A DNA stretch of 64,000 nt from Paraburkholderia sp. LEh10 (GTDB lineage Bacteria > Pseudomonadota > Gammaproteobacteria > Burkholderiales > Burkholderiaceae), in contig NZ_JAGIPX010000020.1 in NCBI RefSeq assembly GCF_017814945.1, forward strand, positions 1 through 64,000, written 5' to 3'. The translations under genes and the position numbers were made by a program. The first letter of the stretch is position 1. Each line of letters opens with the position of its first letter. Under the pieces are notes generated by a model. That model saw only the letters and a program-made list of their open reading frames with translations. It did not search any database and was not told where the DNA came from. Positions 17,714 to 26,231 of the stretch are shown here, one piece after another.

Positions 17714-18052
17714 ATGAAACGAATCACAGCCATCATCAAACCGTTCAAGCTCGACGAAGTCCGCGAAGCGCTCGCCGAAGTCGGCCTGACGGGGCTGACC
17801 GTCACGGAGGTCAAAGGCTTTGGCCGCCAGAAAGGGCACACGGAGCTCTATCGCGGCGCCGAGTATGTCGTCGATTTCCTGCCGAAAGTGAAGATCGAAG
17901 TCGTCGTCGCGAACGACCAGACGGATCAGGTGATCGATGCCATCATCGGCGCGGCGCGCACGGGCAAGATTGGCGACGGCAAGATTTTCGTCGCGGACGT
18001 CGAACGCGTGATCCGCATTCGTACGGGTGAGGAGAACGAAGCGGCCGTGTGA
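17714..18052 (+). CDS. glnB: nitrogen regulatory protein PII
   Basis: A 112-residue PII signal protein that senses 2-oxoglutarate, ATP/ADP and (by uridylylation) glutamine, and controls GlnE, NtrB and other targets. It starts MKRITAIIKPFKLDEVREAL and carries the T-loop GFGRQKGHTELYRGAEY with the uridylylation site Tyr51. The nucleotide-binding stretch TGKIGDGKIFV and the C-terminal RIRTGE complete the family. The ATG at 17714 gives exactly the family length. It lies downstream of nadE, an enzyme that consumes glutamine, which is a common order in Burkholderia. GlnB and GlnK are hard to separate by sequence alone. Confidence 0.95.
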   Translation: MKRITAIIKPFKLDEVREALAEVGLTGLTVTEVKGFGRQKGHTELYRGAEYVVDFLPKVKIEVVVANDQTDQVIDAIIGAARTGKIGDGKIFVADVERVIRIRTGEENEAAV

Positions 18053-18153
18053 GCCGTTCAGTTTCAACGTAGAGCGCCGGCGTTGCACCGCGCCGGTGCC
18101 CCGATGCACGAGCGATGGGCCTCACGATGCTGTCGCATTGCCGCTCGCTGAAA

Positions 18154-18189
18154 TAAAAAAAGGTGCGACACCCTTTCGGACATCGCACC
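18154..18189 (-). terminator. porin gene terminator
   Basis: On the minus strand ggtgcga and tcgcacc form a 7-bp stem with a 14-nt loop, then a run of seven T residues (18160-18154). It lies about 65 bp after the porin stop, in the convergent gap with glnB. Confidence 0.8.
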
Positions 18190-18255
18190 GATACGCGCCT
18201 CTCGCAGCAGCGTGAAAACTGTTTCTGTTAAAGCCGTTCTGTCGACACCGTTCGA

Positions 18256-19413
18256 TTAGAACGAGTGCTGGATACCTGCGTACACGCCCGTCTGGCTGTG
18301 GCCCGGCAGCGGGTTGTCGGTTGCGACTGCCGTACCGGCGTTGTTGGCGTTCAGGCCGAAGTTAGCCGTCTTGCTGTTCTGCGTCGTCGCGACCTGGAGG
18401 TCGAGCAGCGTGCGCTTGGACAGGTTGTACGAGCCGCCAACCGTGTAGATCGTCGCGTTGCCGCCGCCGTTGTTCGCGTTCACGTGATAGACGGCCGCGA
18501 TCAGAGCTGCAGCCGGCGTTGCTTGCCACGTGATACCGCCCCACTCGTGATCGAGCGTGGTCGGCGTACCCGGCAGATAGTTCGTCGCGCCCGACGAGCG
18601 GATCGCCTGGTAAGCGGCCTGGATCTTGAACTGGCCGAGGAACACGTTCACGAGAGCCGAGTACTCACGCGATGCTGCGAACACGCCCGTACCGATGTTG
18701 CCGGTGTTGGTCGGGTCTGCTGCCGCCGGGTTCGGGCCGAACAGGCCGCCGTTTGCCGGGTTGCGGATTTCGTCATAGATACCGCGAACCTGGAACAGCG
18801 ACGAGGTGTAGGTGACCTGCGCGCCGGCTTCGCGGCCTTGCGGAGTCGTGCCGTTACCGTTCCAGTTCGTCGCGTTCGACAGCGCGTATTGACCGTAGAA
18901 GTCAAAGCCAGCGATCTTCGGCGACTGGTAGGCTACGTTGTTGCTCGATTGCGGCCAGTTGCGGCCACGCACCAGCGACGCCGACGACCAGTTCGACTGA
19001 CCGAACGGGTCGAAGTCCCACACGCCGTTCGAGATGTAGAGCATGCGGCCCATCGTGAACGTACCGTACTGGTCGCTCGCGAAGCCGATGGTTGCCCAGC
19101 GATTGAAGAGACCGCCGCCGCCAGGACCCGCGCCCGTCATCGTGTTGAACGAGCCTTCCAACTGGAACACGGCCTTGTAGCCGCCGCCCAGATCTTCAGC
19201 ACCCTTCAAGCCCCACAGGCTGGTACCCCAGTCGCCGCTTTCCGCGCGGAAGCGGTGCGTGCCGCTCGTTGCCGAGCCATTTACCTGGTTCGTCGGGACA
19301 CCATTCATGTACTCCAGACCAGCGTCCAGACGCCCATACAGCGTCACGCTGCTCTGTGCGTGTGCAGCAACGCCAAAGGTCAGCAGCGCTGCGGCGGCCA
19401 AAACTTTCTTCAT
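18256..19413 (-). CDS. general porin (outer membrane, Gram-negative porin 4 type)
   Basis: A 385-residue outer-membrane trimeric beta-barrel porin for small hydrophilic solutes. It has a signal peptide (MKKVLAAAALLTFGVAAHAQ, cleavage after about 20), then SSVTLYGRLDAGLEY. Motifs typical of beta-proteobacterial porins follow: SRFRAESGDWGTSLWGLKG-like, LGGGYKAVFQLE, GTFTMGR, the repeated aromatic girdle strands, and a terminal Phe (GIQHSF) needed for BAM assembly. ATG 19413 is preceded by GGAGGAG; the ATG at 19425 is less likely. The 5' region is AT-rich, suggesting strong regulation. Confidence 0.94.
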   Translation of the reverse strand: MKKVLAAAALLTFGVAAHAQSSVTLYGRLDAGLEYMNGVPTNQVNGSATSGTHRFRAESGDWGTSLWGLKGAEDLGGGYKAVFQLEGSFNTMTGAGPGGGGLFNRWATIGFASDQYGTFTMGRMLYISNGVWDFDPFGQSNWSSASLVRGRNWPQSSNNVAYQSPKIAGFDFYGQYALSNATNWNGNGTTPQGREAGAQVTYTSSLFQVRGIYDEIRNPANGGLFGPNPAAADPTNTGNIGTGVFAASREYSALVNVFLGQFKIQAAYQAIRSSGATNYLPGTPTTLDHEWGGITWQATPAAALIAAVYHVNANNGGGNATIYTVGGSYNLSKRTLLDLQVATTQNSKTANFGLNANNAGTAVATDNPLPGHSQTGVYAGIQHSF

Positions 19414-19596
19414 CTTCTCCTCCATACCCTGTCAAAAAGTAACGCCAGTACTGCGAGTAGTGCCCGGACGCCATCGGCGCCGAGCAGGAATCTTGCTGCG
19501 GGAGATGGGCGGGTGATCGGTGGTGTTATCGACGCACAGCCTCGGGAGCCGTCTGATCGTCTTGCCGATCCTTCGCGACCGGTATCTCCTGTTCGT

Positions 19597-19731
19597 TAGT
19601 TTTGAAGTGAAACTACTTTTCTTGAACTTTGTTTTGCTACTTTCGTTACTAATTTAGCAAAATACCCCTCGGTTGGCGAATAAATTAGTGATGCTCGGTA
19701 AAGGTGTCTCTAAATTGCAATACCATTGCAA
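19597..19731 (-). promoter_or_regulatory. AT-rich porin upstream region with palindromes
   Basis: The 595-bp gap 19414-20008 upstream of the porin contains no convincing gene. The part around 19595-19735 is unusually AT-rich for this genome. It includes tagttt..aaacta (19597-19615) and the perfect palindrome ttgcaat-acc-attgcaa (19715-19731), a plausible operator. I cannot assign a -35/-10 pair with confidence. Confidence 0.4.
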
Positions 19732-19952
19732 GACAAGTGGCTTGCAGGTGGCCGCAAAACGGGCCCAAAGCCTTATCCGGCAAGGGATTCACCGTTGTTA
19801 ATGGCTTGGGTCAAGGATTGCCACTATTGACGGGAGAAATCGGCGGGAGTATGCGCATTTCGCGCTGTCGTTCGCGCAGATGTTGGGACGCCGAAGCTTT
19901 GAGGCCGTGTGAAAAGAGGAACAAGCGTGCCGCGCGGGCATCGCACAGGCAT

Positions 19953-19977
19953 GAAAAAGGGCGCCGGTAAGCGCCCT
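19953..19977 (-). terminator. terminator of the amino acid importer operon
   Basis: On the minus strand agggcgc and gcgccct pair around a short loop, followed by five T residues. It lies about 32 bp after the ATPase stop. Confidence 0.8.
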
Positions 19978-20008
19978 GTAATACTACATAGACTACATTC
20001 CTGAAGCC

Positions 20009-20797
20009 TTATTTGAGGCTTCCCGACAGGAACTGCTTGAGGCGGTCACTCTTCGTGTTCCTGAACACTTCGTCAGGATGCCCTTCCTCTTCGACACGCC
20101 CCTGATGCAGGAACATCACGTGATTCGACACGTTGCGCGCGAACGCCATTTCATGCGTGACGACGATCATCGTGCGGCCTTCCTCGGCGAGCGTCTGCAT
20201 GACCTTCAGCACTTCGCCGACGAGCTCGGGGTCGAGCGCGGAAGTGGGCTCGTCGAACAGCATCACGTCGGGGTTCATCGTCAGCGCGCGGGCGATCGCC
20301 ACACGCTGCTGCTGGCCGCCCGACAGATGCGACGGATACTGCTTCTCGACGCGCGGCGCGAGGCCCACTTTCTCGAGATACGTGCGGGCGCGCTCCTCAG
20401 CTTCCTTGCGCGGAATGCCGAGCACGTGCAGTGGTGCTTCGATGATGTTCTCGAGCACCGTCATGTGCGTCCACAGGTTGAAGTGCTGGAACACCATCGA
20501 AAGCTTGGTGCGCATCTTCTGCAACTGCTTCTGATCCGACACGCGTAGCGCGCCGTGCTTGTCCTTCTGTGTGCGGATCTCCTGGCCGTCGACGAAGATG
20601 CGCCCGGAGTTCGGCTGCTCCAGGAAGTTGATGCAGCGAAGCATCGTGCTCTTGCCCGAGCCGGACGAGCCGATCACGCTGATCACGTCGCCGCGGTTCG
20701 CCTTGAGCGAGACGCCCTTGAGAACTTCGTTGTCGCCGTACTGCTTGTGCAGGTTGTCGACGAAAAGCATTTGCTGTGTGGCTTGAGGAGTGTTCAT
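20009..20797 (-). CDS. hisP: polar/basic amino acid ABC importer, ATP-binding protein (HisP-like)
   Basis: A 262-residue ABC ATPase energising import through the two neighbouring permeases. Walker A is GSSGSGKST (about residues 43-51), the Q-loop reads VFQHFNLW, the signature is LSGGQQQRV, Walker B is VMLFDEPTSALD, and the H-loop is VTHEMAFA. The VFQHFNLWTHMTVLENI string is typical of HisP/ArtP/AotP proteins for histidine, arginine, lysine or ornithine. It is the last gene of the operon, 30 bp after the HisM-like permease, and is followed by a terminator. The exact amino acid is not provable here. Confidence 0.92.
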   Translation of the reverse strand: MNTPQATQQMLFVDNLHKQYGDNEVLKGVSLKANRGDVISVIGSSGSGKSTMLRCINFLEQPNSGRIFVDGQEIRTQKDKHGALRVSDQKQLQKMRTKLSMVFQHFNLWTHMTVLENIIEAPLHVLGIPRKEAEERARTYLEKVGLAPRVEKQYPSHLSGGQQQRVAIARALTMNPDVMLFDEPTSALDPELVGEVLKVMQTLAEEGRTMIVVTHEMAFARNVSNHVMFLHQGRVEEEGHPDEVFRNTKSDRLKQFLSGSLK

Positions 20798-20827
20798 CGG
20801 GTTCCTTGACTTGCTTATTCGCCGTAC

Positions 20828-21541
20828 TTACTTGCCTTGCGGGCGCAGATAAGCGAGCCAGCGGCGCTCGGCGCGGCGGAACAGCCAGACGAGCGCAAAA
20901 GAGATGATCAGGTAGAGCAGCGCGGCGATGCCGAACGCGTCGAACGATCGGTAGGTCGCCGAATTGACGTCGCGCGCGATCTTCAGGATGTCGGGCACGG
21001 TCGCGGTGAAGGCGACCGTCGTCGCGTGCAGCATCAGGATCACTTCGTTGCTGTAGTACGGCAGCGCGCGGCGCAGCGCCGACGGCAGGATGACGCGCCG
21101 GTACAGCGTGAACTGCGACATGCCGTACGCGCGCGCTGCTTCGATTTCACCGTACGGCGTCGCCTTGATCGCGCCCGCGAAAATTTCCGTCGTGTACGCG
21201 CAGGTGTTCAGCGTGAACGCGAGGAGCGTGCAGTGCATGCCGTCGCGGAAGAACGCGTTGGTCAGCGCGTTCGAGCGGATGATTTCGAGGCTGTAGAGGC
21301 CCGTGTAGCAGAGCAGCAGTTGCACGTACAACGGCGTGCCGCGAAAGATATACGTATACAGCCACACGGCGCTCGCGAGCCACTTCTTCTTCGACACGCG
21401 CGCAACCGCGAGCGGCACGGACAGGCAGAAGCCGAGGCCGATCGACACGACCAGCAGCCACAGCGTGATGACGACGCCCGTAAAGCGGTAGCCATCCGTA
21501 TATAGATAGTTGCGCCAGTATTCCTGGATCAGCTCGATCAT
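20828..21541 (-). CDS. hisM: polar/basic amino acid ABC importer permease (HisM-like)
   Basis: A 237-residue inner-membrane permease with about five helices. The EAA loop reads EIEAARAYGMSQFTLYRRVILP, and the protein begins MIELIQEYWRNYLYTDGYRF, close to HisM. It pairs with the HisQ-like subunit to form the translocation channel and docks on the HisP-like ATPase. Its ATG overlaps the stop of the upstream HisQ-like gene by four bases (ATGA), indicating translational coupling and equal stoichiometry. Confidence 0.92.
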   Translation of the reverse strand: MIELIQEYWRNYLYTDGYRFTGVVITLWLLVVSIGLGFCLSVPLAVARVSKKKWLASAVWLYTYIFRGTPLYVQLLLCYTGLYSLEIIRSNALTNAFFRDGMHCTLLAFTLNTCAYTTEIFAGAIKATPYGEIEAARAYGMSQFTLYRRVILPSALRRALPYYSNEVILMLHATTVAFTATVPDILKIARDVNSATYRSFDAFGIAALLYLIISFALVWLFRRAERRWLAYLRPQGK

Positions 21542-22227
21542 AGTTCCGCCTTGCGCACGCCAGTCGAGTAGCGTTTTTCGAGGTATATCAGCACGAAGTT
21601 CGACGCCGTCGTAATCAGCAGATAGATGGCGCCCGCCATCAGCGTGAAGAAGAAGAACCGCAGCGTGCCCTTGCCGGCATCTTGCGACGCCTTGACGACG
21701 TCCGCGAGGCCGATGATCGATACCAGCGCCGTCGCCTTGACCATCACCTGCCAGTTGTTGCCGATGCCGGGTAGCGCGAAGCGCATCATCTGCGGGAACA
21801 TGATCCGCGAGAACACCTGCCAGCCCGTCATCCCGTAAGCGTGGCCCGCTTCGAGCTGGCCGCGCGGCACGGCGAGAAACGCGCCGCGGAAGGTCTCCGT
21901 GAAGTACGCGCCATAGATGAAGCCAAGCACGGCGACGCCGGCGACGAAAGGATCGATGTCGATCTGGTCCCAGCCGAGCATGTCAGTGAGATTGTTCAGC
22001 CAGATCTGGATGCTGTAGAAGAGCAGCAGCATCAGCACGAGATCGGGGACGCCGCGTATCAGGGTCGTGTAGATGGTGCCGATGCTGTATGACACCCGGT
22101 TTCTCGACAGTTTCGCTGCCGCGCCGAGCAGGCCCAGCAAAAATGCGAGCGCGAGCGACAGGATTGCCAGTTTCACGGTCTGCACCGTGCCAGCAAAGAT
22201 GAGTGGGCCGTAGCCTTGAAAGAGCAT
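21538..22227 (-). CDS. hisQ: polar/basic amino acid ABC importer permease (HisQ-like)
   Basis: A 229-residue permease beginning MLFQGYGPLIFAGTVQTVKL, with the EAA loop QLEAGHAYGMTGWQVFSRIMFP. It forms the heterodimeric channel with the HisM-like subunit. The ATG at 22227 has AAGGAC at good spacing; the open frame extends 40 residues upstream, but that stretch is Arg/Ala-rich and not homologous. It starts 300 bp after the binding-protein gene and overlaps hisM by four bases. Confidence 0.92.
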   Translation of the reverse strand: MLFQGYGPLIFAGTVQTVKLAILSLALAFLLGLLGAAAKLSRNRVSYSIGTIYTTLIRGVPDLVLMLLLFYSIQIWLNNLTDMLGWDQIDIDPFVAGVAVLGFIYGAYFTETFRGAFLAVPRGQLEAGHAYGMTGWQVFSRIMFPQMMRFALPGIGNNWQVMVKATALVSIIGLADVVKASQDAGKGTLRFFFFTLMAGAIYLLITTASNFVLIYLEKRYSTGVRKAEL

Positions 22228-22527
22228 AGTGAGTCCTTGACGACGCTCCCGCGCGCCGCGAAAGACGCGGACTGCGTACGCTGCGGCGGTTCGTCCGAAG
22301 GCGGGTCCAGCCGTTGCCTTCGATGTCTCCCGTGCGGCGCACAGCATGCCGCTGTGCGAATCATGACTGCCTGGCCGTTGCCGGCGGCAGCGCGTTTTCC
22401 AGCTTGTTGCTGCGTTGTTGCTACTCAGGGTCCGACTGTATTACGAAGCCCGGCGGCGAGCCCATTCGGGCGAGCCCCGAGCCTGTGCCGCGCGACGCCG
22501 ATGTTCCGGGTTTCGCTGACACGACGT
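22228..22527 (-). other. intercistronic gap, binding protein to permease
   Basis: A 300-bp untranslated stretch inside the importer operon. It has several GC-rich self-complementary pieces, for example gcccgaatgggc read on the minus strand, which could stall polymerase or protect the upstream mRNA so that binding protein is made in excess. No gene is seen. Confidence 0.4.
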
Positions 22528-23304
22528 CTAGCGGCTCTCGTAGATATCCACGTCGAAATACTGCTTTTCGAGCTTGCTGAACGTGCCGTCCTGATGGATG
22601 TCGGCGAGCGCCTTGTTGAGCTTCGCCTTCAGCTCGCCGTCTTCCTTGCGTACGCCGATAGCCGTGCCTTCGCCGATCGTCTTCGCGTCCTTTACTTCCG
22701 GGCCCGCCCAGGCGAAACCCTTGCCGCGCGGCGTCTTCAGGAAGCCGGAGTCGGCCTGCAGCTCATCCTGCAACGCGGCGTCCAGACGCCCCGTCGCCAG
22801 ATCCGCGTAGACCTGATCCTGGTTCTGGTACGGCACGATCGTCACGCCCTTGGGCTCCCAGTACGCCTTCGCGTACGTTTCCTGCGTCGAGCCCTGCTCG
22901 ACGCCGACGCGCTTGCCTTTCAGCGATCCCGCCGTCGGCAGGAGCGTCGAGCCCGCCTTCGCGATCATGCGCGCGGGCGCGTCGAACAGCTTGTCGGAGA
23001 AGTCGATCTGCTCGCGGCGCTTGTCGGTGACGGTCAGCGACGACACGATGATGTCGAACTTCTTGCCCTTCAGTGCCGGAATGATGCCGTCGAAATCCTG
23101 GGCAATCCACACGCATTTGACGTTCATCTTCGCGCACAGCGCCTTCGTCAGATCGACGTCGAAGCCGACCATCTGGCCGTTCGGCGCCATCGATTCGAAC
23201 GGCGGATAACTGGCGTCGACCCCGATGCGCACGGTTTTCCATTCTTTTGCCATGGCACCCGTGGCCGCGGCTGCGAGCGCTACGCACAGTGCGAGCTTCT
23301 TCAT
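22528..23304 (-). CDS. periplasmic polar/basic amino acid-binding protein (HisJ/ArgT-like)
   Basis: A 258-residue type II periplasmic binding protein. The signal peptide is MKKLALCVALAAAATGAMA. The mature part starts KEWKTVRIGVDASYPPFE, followed by GFDVDLTKALCAKMNVKCVW (two Cys, probable disulfide), DFDGIIPALKGKKFDIIVSS and RVGVEQGSTQE, all typical of lysine/arginine/ornithine/histidine binders. It captures the amino acid and delivers it to the HisQ/M channel. It is the first gene of the operon. Confidence 0.93.
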   Translation of the reverse strand: MKKLALCVALAAAATGAMAKEWKTVRIGVDASYPPFESMAPNGQMVGFDVDLTKALCAKMNVKCVWIAQDFDGIIPALKGKKFDIIVSSLTVTDKRREQIDFSDKLFDAPARMIAKAGSTLLPTAGSLKGKRVGVEQGSTQETYAKAYWEPKGVTIVPYQNQDQVYADLATGRLDAALQDELQADSGFLKTPRGKGFAWAGPEVKDAKTIGEGTAIGVRKEDGELKAKLNKALADIHQDGTFSKLEKQYFDVDIYESR

Positions 23305-23385
23305 GTTTCTCCTGACTTCCCCGATCGCCGCCGTGTCCGCCTGCGCGGGCGAGAGCCGCCTCGCAGCCGGCCGTCGCCATTCTAG

Positions 23386-23418
23386 GCGGACAAAAATATG
23401 CCGCCTGAATTGGCGGCG
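23386..23418 (-). promoter_or_regulatory. possible leader hairpin of the importer operon
   Basis: gccgcc and ggcggc pair around a 6-nt loop (23400-23417). Read on the minus strand the stem is followed by atattttt, so it resembles an attenuator about 85 bp upstream of the binding-protein start. The rest of the 511-bp gap 23305-23815 between this operon and the pirin gene shows no gene. Confidence 0.35.
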
Positions 23419-23815
23419 GTTTTACGGCCGGCCCGGCTTCGTCTCGCCAGTCCGTCCGTTCCGCCGGGCGCTTTCCCCTGTGCTGCCTGGCCGTTGGCGG
23501 CGGGCGCGGCCATTCGTCCGGGAGCGGTGCGCGCGTCGACCCGTTCCCAAAAAGCGCGGTATTTTACCCGAACCCGCGCGCGGTGCCAGTGTTCGAGGCG
23601 CGAGAAAGCCCTTTGCTTCCAGAGACATGCGCGCGCGGCGCAGCATTGCGGGATGCCGCCCGCGTTGTCCGGGCGCACGGTTGCCTAGGCGGCGCGCATC
23701 GCATGGCTGCTGCATTGCCGTCATTTGCGAAACGATGCGGTGCAGCGGTGCGGATTGTCCAGGGCGCCCGCAGCCCATACATTCCCGTCATCGCCAATTT
23801 TTACGGGAGAGTCAC

Positions 23816-24523
23816 ATGATGACGATTCGCCGCTCCGACGAACGAGGCCACGCAGACCATGGCTGGCTGAAGGCGAAGCACAGCTTCTCGTTTGCCGATT
23901 ACCACGACCCCGAGCATATGCACTTCGGTCCGCTGCGGGTGATCAACGAGGACAGGATCGCGGCGGGGCAGGGCTTCGGCACGCATGGGCACCGCGACAT
24001 GGAGATCGTCACCTATGTGCTCGACGGCTCGTTGTCGCATCGCGACAGCATGGGCAACGGCTCGACCATCCGACCCGGCGACGTGCAGCGCATGAGCGCG
24101 GGCACGGGCGTGATGCACAGCGAATTCAACGGGTCGCGGGAAGAGCCGCTGCACTTGCTGCAAATCTGGATCATCCCGAAGCGCAGCGGCGACCAGCCGG
24201 GCTACGAGGAAAAGCGCTTTAACGACGCTGACAAGCGCGGACGGCTGCGCGTGGTCGTCTCGCCGGACGGACGCGACGGTTCGGTGACGATTCACGCGGA
24301 CGCATCGATTCACGCCGGTCTGCTCGACGGCGCGGAGCGCGCCGAGTATGTGCTCGAAGCGGGGCGCCAGGCCTATGTGCACGTCGCGCGCGGCGGCTTG
24401 ACGGTGAACGGCGAAGCGCTGAAGGCGGGCGACGCGGCGATGATCACCGACGCATCGACCGTCACGCTGGAAAAGGGTGAAGGCGCCGAAGTGCTGCTGT
24501 TCGATCTCGGGCAGTTGCGCTAA
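23816..24523 (+). CDS. pirin family protein (YhaK-like)
   Basis: A 235-residue cupin-fold protein of the pirin family. The metal-site residues are visible in GTHGHRDMEIVTYVL (two His) and GVMHSEFN (His and Glu). Pirins are iron-binding; bacterial ones have been linked to redox sensing or quercetinase-like activity, and the function here is unknown. The ATG at 23816 has GGGAGA upstream. A second ATG follows at once. It is monocistronic with a clear terminator. Confidence 0.92.
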   Translation: MMTIRRSDERGHADHGWLKAKHSFSFADYHDPEHMHFGPLRVINEDRIAAGQGFGTHGHRDMEIVTYVLDGSLSHRDSMGNGSTIRPGDVQRMSAGTGVMHSEFNGSREEPLHLLQIWIIPKRSGDQPGYEEKRFNDADKRGRLRVVVSPDGRDGSVTIHADASIHAGLLDGAERAEYVLEAGRQAYVHVARGGLTVNGEALKAGDAAMITDASTVTLEKGEGAEVLLFDLGQLR

Positions 24524-24565
24524 GCGCGCTGTCGTTCAGCTGTGCATCGGCATCGCCGATGAAGA

Positions 24566-24602
24566 AACGCCACGCAAGCCTGTTCCGTGGCGTTCTGTTT
24601 TT
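24566..24602 (+). terminator. pirin gene terminator
   Basis: 9-bp arms aacgccacg/cgtggcgtt with an 11-nt loop, followed by ctgttttt. It lies about 45 bp after the pirin stop. Confidence 0.85.
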
Positions 24603-24739
24603 CGTGGGCCCGGCATCCGACTGTCGCGTCGGCCCGCAACCGCACGCTCACGCGCGTGCGTGCCTGAACGCAGCGGCGCACAGCGCGCCGCTGCGGCCGA
24701 CCTCGCCGCTGCGCCCGCGTCGAACCAGCAGCACAACGC

Positions 24740-25282
24740 TCAAGGCTTGACCGCGGAAGCCGCTGCGTCGCCGCGATGCTTTTCCCAACGCTCGCGCATC
24801 TTTTCGTGGCGCTGCTCCATCTTCGCGAAGTGCTGCTTGAGCGCGGTGCTCACGGTGGTCTTCTGCTGGTCGTTCAGGCCGTTATAGAAGTTCAGCCATG
24901 CCGTCGCCGTCTGCTCGCGCAGTTGCGCATCTTTCTGCTCGATCTGCTGGTGCGCGGCATGCATCGCGTTGAGGTCGAGAATCGGTTGCTGCTGCATCTG
25001 CTTGAACTGCTGGCGCATCTGCTCGTGGTTCGCGCGTTCCGCTTCATGGCTTTGCTTCATCGTGTCGAGCGCGGCCTGCCATTGCTTTTCCTGATCCGCG
25101 TTCAGCTTCAGTTGCCCGTGCAACTGGTTCAGTTCCTTCATGAAGCCGCCGTGGTGCCAGCCCGGGCCGCCATGGCCCATGCCGCCTTCGCCGCCCTGAG
25201 GCTGTGCGGCGAACGCGGTTCCGAGACTCAGTGCGAGCGATGCGGCGGCAACGGCGAGAAAGCGTGAAGTTTTTTTGGACAT
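24740..25282 (-). CDS. Spy/CpxP-like periplasmic LTxxQ protein
   Basis: A 180-residue exported protein. The signal peptide covers about residues 1-26 (ends GTAFA). A Gly/His-rich stretch with possible metal-binding potential follows (GGMGHGGPGWHHGG). The rest is helical, with two degenerate LTxxQ motifs, LNADQ and LNDQQ, many Gln and Met, and a charged C-terminus. Spy is a periplasmic chaperone and CpxP restrains a sensor kinase. Its divergent position next to an OmpR/EnvZ-type pair suggests that it is a target or accessory of that system. Confidence 0.82.
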   Translation of the reverse strand: MSKKTSRFLAVAAASLALSLGTAFAAQPQGGEGGMGHGGPGWHHGGFMKELNQLHGQLKLNADQEKQWQAALDTMKQSHEAERANHEQMRQQFKQMQQQPILDLNAMHAAHQQIEQKDAQLREQTATAWLNFYNGLNDQQKTTVSTALKQHFAKMEQRHEKMRERWEKHRGDAAASAVKP

Positions 25283-25384
25283 TTCAATCCTCCTTGATCA
25301 ACTGGCCGAAGGTGCCACCCGTCTCGAAGATGAACGGGCGTGCATCCGGTAAGGCACAGCGTAGAGGTATCGAATGCGGACCGT

Positions 25385-25449
25385 GTTACGCGTATCCTTT
25401 CGGAAGTTACGCGACATTACGCGTACCTTTCGCGGTAACACCCGGTAAC
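25385..25449. promoter_or_regulatory. putative response-regulator box cluster
   Basis: In the divergent gap 25283-25505, the octamer GTTACGCG occurs at 25385-25392 and 25406-25413, and ATTACGCG at 25416-25423, with starts 21 and 10 bp apart (about two and one helical turns). Two GGTAAC copies follow at 25434-25449. This is the arrangement expected for tandem OmpR-family binding and would allow autoregulation of both divergent units. Confidence 0.55.
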
Positions 25450-25505
25450 CCTTTGGGGGCGGCAAGGGGCGAATACGCAATGACGCGCGCGTTACACTTC
25501 AAGCC

Positions 25506-26231
25506 ATGGCTACTCAAATTCTTGTCGTCGATGACGACGTCGAACTGCGCGACCTGCTGCGCGACTATCTGGCCCGGCAAGGCATCGAGGTGTCGGTGCT
25601 GCACGACGCCGGCTCTCTGGAGCGGCGCATCGAGCGCGAACGCCCCGACCTGATCGTGCTGGACCTGATGATGCCGGGCGTCGACGGCCTCACGGCGCTG
25701 CGCAAGCTGCGCGCGTCGGGCGACGATATTCCCGTCATCATGCTGACGGCCCGCGCCGATGACGTCGACCGCATCGTCGGGTTGGAGCTTGGCGCGGACG
25801 ATTACCTCGGCAAGCCGTTCAATCCGCGCGAGCTGCTCGCGCGCGTGCAGGCGGTGTTGCGCCGCCGCAAGACGCTGCCGTCGGCAGCCGCGCCTGAGCA
25901 GCGCGAGCCGTTTTCGTTCGGCCGCTTCACGCTCGATTTCCAGTCGCGCACGCTGCATCAGGAAGGCAAGCCGCTCACTCTGTCCGGCAGCGAATTCGCG
26001 CTTCTGAAGATCTTCGTCAATCACCCGATGCGCACGCTTACGCGCGAGCGCCTGCTCGAACTGCTGCACGGTCCGGAATACGACGGCACCGACCGCGGTA
26101 TCGACGTGCAGGTCTGGCGCCTGCGACGCATTCTCGAAACCGATCCGTCGGTGCCGCGCTTCATCCAGACCGTGCGCGGGCGCGGATACGTGTTCGTCCC
26201 CGATGGCGAACAACATGCGCCGTCCAATTGA
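25506..26231 (+). CDS. OmpR-family response regulator
   Basis: A 241-residue DNA-binding response regulator. The receiver domain has the acidic pair DDD at 9-11, the phosphoacceptor Asp53 (VLDLMMPG) and Lys103 (LGKPF). The C-terminal winged helix (about residues 135-235) has LTLSGSEFALLKIFVNHP and IQTVRGRGYVF. It resembles OmpR/CpxR-type regulators of envelope functions. The kinase gene overlaps its 3' end by 29 bp. The divergent Spy-like gene and repeated boxes upstream suggest direct control of both. Confidence 0.93.
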   Translation: MATQILVVDDDVELRDLLRDYLARQGIEVSVLHDAGSLERRIERERPDLIVLDLMMPGVDGLTALRKLRASGDDIPVIMLTARADDVDRIVGLELGADDYLGKPFNPRELLARVQAVLRRRKTLPSAAAPEQREPFSFGRFTLDFQSRTLHQEGKPLTLSGSEFALLKIFVNHPMRTLTRERLLELLHGPEYDGTDRGIDVQVWRLRRILETDPSVPRFIQTVRGRGYVFVPDGEQHAPSN

